From Cristatella mucedo (lineage: Eukaryota; Bryozoa; Phylactolaemata; Cristatellidae): a DNA stretch of 64,000 bases. The position numbers and the translations under genes are program-made. The notes under the pieces are model-generated. The model made no database searches, had not been told where the DNA came from, and worked only from the letters and a program-made list of their open reading frames with translations. The stretch is taken from contig WPIO01000155.1 of the NCBI GenBank assembly GCA_009760855.2, positions 485,501-549,500 on the forward strand, in the 5' to 3' direction. Of the stretch, positions 57,248 to 64,000 are shown one piece after another (the first letter of the stretch is position 1; the number at the start of each line of letters is the position of its first letter).

Positions 57248-57599
57248 CACTCTCGTTCACCACAACTGGCGTGTGGGGGCTTCGTTCATCTCCGTCGCGC
57301 CGCCATCTTCGCGCGAACCCCTACAAGACCATCAATTACCACAACGGATGCGTAGGATGTGTTCTCTAATTATGGCGGCTTGGCGACGGCACAAACTTTG
57401 CTTTCGTCGTGACTGACAAGCGATTCTAGGGCCTTGACAGTGGCCTGCTACTAGCATAGACGCAGCATCGCCACCGATGCGACGCGAGGCGGGCGCGGAA
57501 GACATTAAGTTAGGGTCGTATGGGTACAGAGCGGCCACAAGAAACAGCTTGAGACGCAGTTCCCGAGGGCCGACAGTCCGTCCTGCTGCCGACTATGGC
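57248..57599. other. GC-rich, possibly promoter-like
   Basis: Contains a YY1-like GCCGCCATCTTCGCGCG at 57,302-57,318 just after the CT tract. A plus-strand frame starts at 57,477 without a known domain. No gene assigned. Confidence 0.3.
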
Positions 57600-58112
57600 A
57601 CTGTTCCATCGCGACACTTCCTTTCCAGCCGTCCTGAGCTGCTACTCCCATGCTACTCACTGCCTCAAATGCTGAGATGGTTTGGCTCAGCGGCTAAGGC
57701 GCCCGCCCCTACCAAGGTCTGGCCAAAGTCTGGCTACTGTCGTGTGGTATATGTGTAATGGTATATGTAAAGCGCCTGAATTAAGATGAAGTTCTCTCAA
57801 GGAGCAATACAAATGAATCATATATTTTTAACTGTGCTTCCTTTGCAGTAAATGTAAAGTGCCTAGAAAGGGATTGATTACTCTAAGAGCGCTATCATCA
57901 AAGGTACTACTATTGTCATATCTGCTCTCCTGATGTAGCTTCCCACTTTCTCTTTGTTGCGCGAGATGGGGGTCTGTTGGCTACCGAATGCGTACCAAAA
58001 TCCCCATAGGCTTTGCTTGCGCTATATAAAGCTCTCCTGCGTAACGCGAACAAAGCATATGTGGCTTTGTGCGCGTTACAGATGGAGATGCGTTACATTA
58101 CATATAAGTAAC
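57600..58112 (+). mobile_element. L2-B LINE 3' end, split by a SINE-1 and an L2-A tail
   Basis: 'ccgtcctgagctgctactcc' at 57,633 is L2-B. At 57,668-57,825 a SINE-1 interrupts it ('gatggtttggctcagcggct', 'gaattaagatgaagttctct'). An L2-A tail follows at about 57,835-57,905. L2-B then resumes from about 57,930 ('cttcccactttctctttgtt') to 'ggagatgcgttacattaca' at 58,110. Confidence 0.75.
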
Positions 58113-58114
58113 TA

Positions 58115-58480
58115 TCGTTCAGTCTCCATGTTGCCATTCTTTCTAAGACACTGGAACAAGTGGCGGCCCAGCAACTAAAGAATTAAAACAATTTATCTGA
58201 TCTCACTAGCGAGTTCCATCAGGATTTAGAGCTTACCATTCTACCTGGATTTAGAGCTTACCATTAGTTTACCATTAGAGCTTACCATTTAGAGCATACC
58301 GTGGATATTACTCTGCTTCGGCCACACGTTTACCTTTTGAAGAATGCTAATCATGCTAGCGTCTGTCTGCTAATACTTCCGGATCTATCAGCAGCTATTT
58401 ACTGTTACAAAACCATTTGCCATTGGATGAGCATATTTCAGATAGTTTTTAATAGGCTTTCTATCAGCCAACAATCATTG
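58115..58480 (+). mobile_element. L2-A RT N-terminal fragment
   Basis: LPFLSKTLEQVAAQQLKN at about 58,130-58,185, and ITLLRPHVYLLKNANHASV followed by LLILPDLSAA at about 58,305-58,400, which are successive RT blocks. A local tandem of 'gagcttaccattt' words lies between them. Confidence 0.7.
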
Positions 58481-58827
58481 CCAATATTAGGGCCAGGTCG
58501 AATGAATGCGACATGGATGATGTTGCGTACGCCTGTTGCTTCTCGGCCACTCAAGTATGCCCCACCTGCAGCAGGCGGTTGAGCAATTGACTCAGTGCAG
58601 TCTTTGATGTAAGCATGTGGCCCACCACTGTGGCCCACCACAGATGCACTCCCTTATCTGTGGGAGTCAGTCAACCCCTAGCTCGTATACGTACCCGCTG
58701 GGGGGGGGAATAAAGAGGGGACAGTCTCGTTCACCGCTCTCGTTCGCCCGCTCTTGTCTTCGTGTCTCCGCGAAACTCCACTAGCGCTGCTGCAGCCGGA
58801 GACACAGTAACGTAACACTACTCAATA
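58481..58827. other. Unassigned intergenic sequence
   Basis: No gene seen. A G-run lies at 58,699-58,707. Confidence 0.35.
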
Positions 58828-58965
58828 ATAATGATAATAATTCATTTGTATAGCGCCCCGAGGGAACTTAATCTCTATTCAGGCGCTTCACATATGCTTC
58901 GGGGCTGGAGCCCACGACCTCAGCTAGACCTTGGTCAGGGTGAGAGCACCTTAACCACGGGACCT
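58828..58965 (-). mobile_element. SINE-1, minus-strand copy
   Basis: AATAATGATAATAATTCATT, then 'tgtatagcgccccgagggaa', 'cttaatctctattcaggcgc', 'ggggctggagcccacgacct' and 'gaccttggtcagggtgagag'. Confidence 0.85.
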
Positions 58966-59019
58966 GCGCTTTCGTTTTCGTCTGGATCAGTGCACTTCAG
59001 TTGATTAATCTGCATTCTA

Positions 59020-59885
59020 ATGCATCTCAGCTTCACCGCCCCCCATCAAGCATCGAATTTAATTCAAACTTCTCTGTCTGCCTTTAATCGTCGTGCTTTA
59101 CTCAATCGCAGCAGCCGAGCTACGGGATCTCCTCGCTCCTCGCTATTCGCTCCTCGCTACTCGCTCCTCGCTACTCGCTCCTGGCTCCTCGCTATTCGCT
59201 CCTCGCTCCTCGCTCCTCCTCGCTACTCGCTCCTCGCTACTCCTCGCTCCTCGCTATTCGCTCCTCGCTCCTCGCCATTCGCTCCTCGCTCCTCGCTACT
59301 CGCTACTCGCTCCTTGCTCCTCCTCGCTACTCGCCCCTCGCTCCAGTGGAGGCTTCTGAGCCGCCAGCTATTCGGCTACTCGTCAACTCGCCGTCCTTGG
59401 CATTAATCGAAATCCTTTGGCGATCGAGCGTTCGTCTCGCGTCGGCCGAAAGTCGGGAACTCGCTTTTTTCAGCAACGGTCTCTACCGGCGTTCACTTTC
59501 AATTTCAAGTCTCAGCCAAAGACGCACCTGTTCAATACGCGGTCCTTTTCTCTTCACCTCGGTGAACTTGTGTGGTTTCTCTTCCAGTGTGCTTTGCTTG
59601 CGTACCTGGGAAAGATTTTAGCACATGTCACTAGACCGAGGTCTCACTTACCGAGGATACCGTGAGTGTTTTCGTGTTTTCTTAAGCATGCCAGCCTAAG
59701 CACGATACTTGTTTCCATTTACATGCCTGATCCTGTGCACATCACAAGCCAAAGGTCATTGATTGTCTTACAATGAAGCTTATATATATATGACTTTGTC
59801 CTTTGCAGCAGATGTGAAACGCCTAGAAAGAAATTAAGTTCTCTGAGAGCGCTAGATCAAAAGCATTATTATTATTATTATTATT
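59020..59885 (+). mobile_element. Decayed L2-A 3' half with an internal minisatellite
   Basis: Starts like the 'ccccatcaagcatcg' region of L2-A. After the minisatellite it resumes with 'aaatcctttggcgatcgag' and 'aagtcgggaactcgc' blocks, and ends with the standard tail at about 59,815-59,885 ('gaaattaagttctctgagag'). Confidence 0.65.
59128..59345. repeat. CTCGCTCCTCGCTACT minisatellite
   Basis: About 20 repeats of TCGCTCC/TCGCTAC/TCGCTATT octamers in varying order. It gives an SLLAPRYSLLA-type artefact translation. Confidence 0.92.
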
Positions 59886-60104
59886 ATCATTATGCTTCGC
59901 TGCATTCTATTCTTGTACTGAGTGGCAGAGATTCCTTTCAATGTATTAAAAATCTGTAGATACGCACCCTGCGAAGCGAAAAATTGAACGCCACTTTCAG
60001 AAATTTGGGTCGGACGCCGATGTAGCCAGTTTCAAAGATTTCCTTCGTGTTAGCACGCGAAAGCTTAGAACAACCAGCACTTCGTTTTCCCCCTCTAACA
60101 CTGA

Positions 60105-60775
60105 GGTCATGAGGTCATGAGGTCATGCCAATCAGAACCGAGCCAAACCAAAACCTCCCAGCCTACCGGCATGTGCAATCAGAACCAAGCCAAACCAAAA
60201 CCTCCCAGCCTACCGGCACGTGCAATCAGACGCTTACAACTGGTGCACAACTCTGCAGCTAGGCTTGTCTGTCCTAAGCGTCGCAGTTGCCACATCGCGC
60301 CACTTCTCGCCGACCTGCACTGGCTACCAGTCAAGCAACTGATCGACTTCAAGGTTCTGTCGCTCACTTAAGGATTCCTTCATTCTTTGTCTCCAGCCTA
60401 CCTATCAGATCTACTGCACCACTAGGCTAAGCAGCACACCACTTGCTTTCCGGAATCTAGTTTCCTTAGACATCGTACAAACCTCCAATCCTTTGTCTCT
60501 AGTTCGAACGCTCCCGAAGTCTGGAGCTCACTCCCAGCTTGCGTCACCAGATCTCCTGCCTTATGCACGCTGGCACTGAGCATGTTGCCACTAACCATAC
60601 TTGCATGCTGACCCTGTGCATGTCAACCCTTAACCATGCTTAACTTGTTGTTATTTTTAGCATGCAGCCACTAACCATTCGATCGTGCTCCTTTTGCAGC
60701 AAATGCAATGTGCCTAGAAAGAGATTGAGTTCTCTGATCAAATGAATTATTATTATAACTACTATTATAATATTT
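60105..60775 (+). mobile_element. L2-A LINE 3' half with a tandem duplication at its 5' edge
   Basis: 'gaggtcat' triplets, then two copies of a 51-54 base unit (60,126-60,228) with CAAACCAAAACCTCCCAGCC, then readable RRLQLVHNSAARLVC and HIAPLLADLHWLPVKQ. The tail is at about 60,712-60,775. Confidence 0.75.
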
Positions 60776-61199
60776 ATCAGAACGAAATTAGAAACAATCT
60801 GGCCTAATGTGCTATGAGCCTGAGCTGAACTTGCATTTCATATTTCACCCTGATACGTGGAGTATTCGCTAAAAATTGTGGAGTATACAAGTCATCAAGC
60901 TATACTGCAAAGGAAGTTGTATAAAATTCACCAGCATGCACTTCAACAAGGTTCACGCAGGTTCACCTCGATCTACCGAGGTTCAACAATTTTGGATGCA
61001 AGTTCCATTTGATGCAAAGATCAGTAAAGTCGTACCGTCACCTCGCACTTCAAGTTTCTTGGCTTCACTCTACCGTGGCTTTTTCAAATGCATTCATTAA
61101 AAATGGGATTGACATTGTGAAAAGGATATTTCATCTAGTTGTGTTTTGGCGATTGAAATGCATGAACGAAGGATGACGATCCAGTGTCCTACATCTTTG
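60776..61199. other. Unassigned intergenic sequence
   Basis: No gene recognised. Parts of 60,820-60,990 resemble 40,800-40,930 ('gagtattcgctaaaaattgt', 'caagtcatcaagctatact', 'accagcatgcacttcaacaa'), so this is a further low-copy repeat. Confidence 0.5.
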
Positions 61200-61830
61200 A
61201 ATGAATGAATGTATCTCCGTCTGTAACTCCACAAAGTCACAAAGACTATTTGGGTGCTAAGCCGGAGAGTTTTTTTGTAGAGCACACTCACAGCCTAAGC
61301 GGCTTTTGGTACGCATTCGGTAGCCAACTGACTTCATCTCACACAATAAAGAGAAAGTGGGAAGCATAGCAGAGTCAGGAGAGCAGTTAAGGTAGTGAGT
61401 AGCATGGAAGTAGCAGCTCAGGACCGCTGAAAAGGATGAGCCATAGTCGGCAGTAGGAGAGTAGTTGTCGTTGCGTAAGAATTGTGGAAGCAAGTTCCAC
61501 AGTCTAGGACCTGCAGAGCTAAAGCTTCTGTCGCCAACGGTCTTTAAGTGGAGGAATGGAACAGCTAATTTATTGTCCACACAGAACCTGAGGGCGCGAA
61601 CAGGCTGAAACTGGTGCAGCAGTTCAGCTAGGTACGAAGGACCAAAGCCGTGGCGGGCCTTGAGGGTCAACTTAAGAACTTTGCTCTGTATCCGTTGCTC
61701 AACCGGCATCCATCCTAACTCTTTTAGCAAAGGAGACATGTGCTTAAACCTCTGGGACTTGAAGTCTAGCCTTGCAGCCATATTCATAGTCAGCTGCGGT
61801 GGCCTAGTAGCTATGTGCCTGTGTGTCTTG
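61200..61830 (-). mobile_element. L2-B LINE 3' half with a 176-codon frame
   Basis: The minus strand encodes FKSQRFKHMSPLLKELGWMP, ARHGFGPSYLAELLHQFQPV, GPRLWNLLPQFLRNDNYS and MLPTFSLLCEMKSVGYRMRT without interruption to the ORF2 stop at 61,257. The 3' terminus is at about 61,200. The longest intact C-terminal frame of this family here. Confidence 0.85.
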
Positions 61831-62734
61831 CTAAGATGATGCTAATATATGTTTTTGGTTTGGTAGACAGCATCGAGTAACCACTGCCCTGTGTGGACGG
61901 CGTGATAAAGCTTGTGCCTATAACTAATAGGTCAGTGCACCTTTGACGGGTCTTGGCAAGGATCAAAGTTTAAAAGGTTGGAACCAGGTGGCAGCAACCT
62001 CGAGGGCATCAGCAGATCTTGAGCCAACATGTTTTATGTGTACGTGCTGCCAGGACACCCTTGACTAAAAGCTGAAGGAATGTTTCCGAAAAACATAATT
62101 TGCATTTAGCATGCACATGATGTAGATTCTCTTCTATGACTACTCACAATACAACTGCGAAATATATTAGTCGGTTAGAAAATCATGGAAGTGCATTTCT
62201 TGTATCGATTATTGCTAAAGTGAACATATTGCGATCTGTTTGTGCTATATTTTAAAATAGGCTTAGGGTTTCTTTGATGTCAGCACTCAAGTTGTTCTCC
62301 TTTTGATTGATGGCTTCCTTCTCGATACTGATTAAAATGTCAGCAAAATTCGACTCAATCGATCATTAACTATTTTTGGACCACATATTCCTTTGCCTCC
62401 GGCGAGCGTCTTAGTGGTTAGAATTATGCCGCTATTGTTATTAGCGACTAACGGTCTGGTTGAGCCATTGGATTGCTTGGGTGCCACTAGCCTGATTGTG
62501 TGTCGCATTTCTGCTGACTGCACATATATTTCAAGCCGCACTGAGCTGTCGCTTTATTTCTGATTAGTTTTCCCCCTGCCTGCCAGATTCTGCTTTGCTT
62601 CTCGCTTTACGACTCCAAATGCGCAATGACGCCTGCTTGCTTCAGTATCCACACCAAAAGCAGCTAAGGCACAGAGTCAGAGCCACTTAAAGGTTCAGTG
62701 TTTGCTGCTTTCCCGGTCTCAGATTTGCTGCATA
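61831..62734. other. Unassigned intergenic sequence
   Basis: No gene or repeat that I can support. Confidence 0.35.
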
Positions 62735-63125
62735 CATGAATGTATGCAGACATACAGATGAATGCGGACATACATGAATGTATGCGGACATACAGATGTA
62801 TGCGGACATACATGAATGTATGCGGACATACAGATGTATGCGGACATACAGATGAATGTATGCGGACATACAGATGTATGCGGACATACATGAATGTATG
62901 CGGACATACAGATGTATGCGGACATACATGAATGTATGCGGACATACAGATGTATGCGGACATACAGATGAATGTATGCGGACATACAGATGAATGTATG
63001 CGGACATACAGATGAATGTATGCGGACATACAGATGTATGCGGACATACAGATGAATGTATGCGGACATACAGATGTATGCGGACATACAGATGAATGTA
63101 TGCGGACATACAGATGAATGCAACC
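62735..63125. repeat. Palindromic 18/22-bp minisatellite
   Basis: About 20 units based on TGTATGCGGACATACA followed by GATG, GATGAA or TGAA. Each unit contains an inverted repeat (TGTATG/CATACA around CGGA). 18- and 22-base versions alternate irregularly. Minus-strand frames of up to 150 codons are artefacts. Confidence 0.95.
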
Positions 63126-63364
63126 AGCGACATAGACTCGGATTATGCATTTGTGTCTCTCGCGGCCCCACGTTTTTTTTTATTTTTCAGAAACACCAAG
63201 TGGTCGTGACCGATTGCTTGTTATCAACCGATTGCTTGTTATCAATTATGAAAATAAGTTATTCCGCTTCGAATTTCTTCTTCTTTGTACCAATTCTAAG
63301 GCCGACTGCCATTGCATTGCATTGCATTGCCTAAGACTTCATCCAAACTTTAATCTATGACTTT
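63126..63364. other. Unassigned; small tandem duplications
   Basis: GACCGATTGCTTGTTATCAA is duplicated at 63,208-63,244 and GCATT repeats at 63,313-63,330. No gene. Confidence 0.5.
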
Positions 63365-63890
63365 ATCCAAAGTTATCTTTGTCAAAAAGATAGACAAGTT
63401 TATGGGATCTATCCCTTAGATGGCAGCAACCCCCGCCCCGGAATCATGTCCCTCAATTCTATGCAGCGCCTCAATGTCTACCTTTAAGGAGGTCACTAGT
63501 GACCTCGTCCTAAACTTCGTATCCCAGTCAAAGAAGACAACTAGTAATCTGTACCCTATTCCCACGGTCCTGATTCTACGATGGATTAATCTGCTGCTGC
63601 CATGCATAAATAACATCATAAATTTATCATTAGCCTCAGGTCATGTTCCAGCACCTTTCAAAAAGGCTGTAGTCAAGCCAATACTCAAGAAAGCAACACT
63701 AGACCAAGAGAACTTGAGCAACTTCTGCCCAGTCTCCTTTCTACCCTTCCTACCAAACACACTTAAATGAGTCGTGGCAGACCAGCTTAACGCATACATT
63801 GAAACTTCAAACCATTCTAGTAAGTTCCAGTCTGGTTTTAGAGCAATAATCACTGAACCTGAGTCAGCATTGCTACGGGTGTACAATCGA
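63365..63890 (+). mobile_element. L2-A LINE, linker and RT N-terminus
   Basis: A 116-codon frame from 63,420 encodes TSDLVLNFVSQSKKTTSN, ASGHVPAPFKKAVVKPIL, NFCPVSFLPFLP, the L2-A RT start. It continues after a stop with VVADQLNAYIETS. Cut off by other fragments at about 63,890. Confidence 0.8.
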
Positions 63891-64000
63891 ATGGTTAATG
63901 GTAGCATGCTCAGTGAAAAGGACTTGCATGGCTAGGGGTGACATGTACAGGGTCAGATCTATTCGCTACCAGGCTAAGCATCGTAACACCAGATTTTCGG
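63885..64000. mobile_element. Mosaic of L2-A fragments at window edge
   Basis: 63,885-63,955 matches the 3' untranslated region in minus orientation ('tggtagcatgctcag', 'taggggtgacatgtacaggg'). 63,956-64,000 matches the C-terminal ORF2 region in plus orientation ('accaggctaagcatcgtaac'). The element continues beyond the window. Confidence 0.65.

Noticed and set aside
56949..57263. Arg/Glu repeat frames
   Set aside because: Translations of (CT)n; the same applies to 34,283-34,633 and 20,814-21,205.
59093..59406. Overlapping frames with SLLAPRYSLLA-type repeats
   Set aside because: Artefacts of the CTCGCTCC minisatellite inside a decayed LINE.
62664..63171. 127-150 codon minus-strand frames with repeated CPHTFICMSAYIH-type words
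   Set aside because: Open only because the 18/22-bp minisatellite lacks stops; three overlapping frames read equally well.

Overview
This window is animal nuclear DNA, not bacterial or viral. The signs are spliced genes with canonical GT-AG junctions, a TRIM-type RING/B-box protein, a class A 7TM receptor, a protease-associated (PA) domain of the kind seen in PA-TM-RING proteins, many degenerate L2/CR1-like LINEs, two tRNA-derived SINE families, hAT remnants, and abundant (TA)n and (CT)n microsatellites. I cannot name the species. The repeat mix suggests an aquatic invertebrate, but that is inference.

Only two protein-coding loci are well supported. (1) On the plus strand, PA-domain exons at 31,297-31,749 and 33,354-33,464 are followed by a large 7TM exon ending at 36,160. 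A splice acceptor at 35,115 has exactly the phase needed to join the PA exons to the 7TM exon, so this may be one gene encoding a PA-domain 7TM receptor. (2) On the minus strand, a two-exon TRIM-like gene (51,352-50,011 and 47,566-46,578) encodes RING, two B-boxes, a coiled coil and a C-terminal beta-propeller-like region, about 776 residues.

Layout: 0-6 kb is GC-rich interspersed repeat plus broken L2-like LINEs. 6.4-7.7 kb is GC-rich, promoter-like sequence with paired NRF-1-type palindromes. 7.7-14.0 kb holds two inverted copies of an unfamiliar MITE-like unit with G-rich ends and internal CCCTAAA-type repeats. 14.6-15.9 kb is a dead hAT transposase. 16.1-19.2 kb is a nest of L2-like copies with a SINE inside. 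19-31 kb is repeat-rich intergenic DNA with several minisatellites and one weak secreted-peptide ORF. 31.3-36.2 kb is the PA/7TM locus. 37.8-43.1 kb carries more LINE copies. 43.73-43.92 kb is a short hAT MITE resembling the SPIN group. 46.5-51.4 kb is the TRIM locus. 52-64 kb is SINEs, LINE fragments and minisatellites, including a palindromic 18-22 bp array at 62.7-63.1 kb.

For the repeats, one LINE family (here L2-A) and one SINE family (SINE-1) share the same 3' tail, as expected if the LINE mobilises the SINE. A second LINE family (L2-B) has a different 3' end and includes the best-preserved reverse transcriptase in the window. All LINE copies seen are 5'-truncated or broken by frameshifts and stops. 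Boundaries of repeats are by eye and should be read as approximate.
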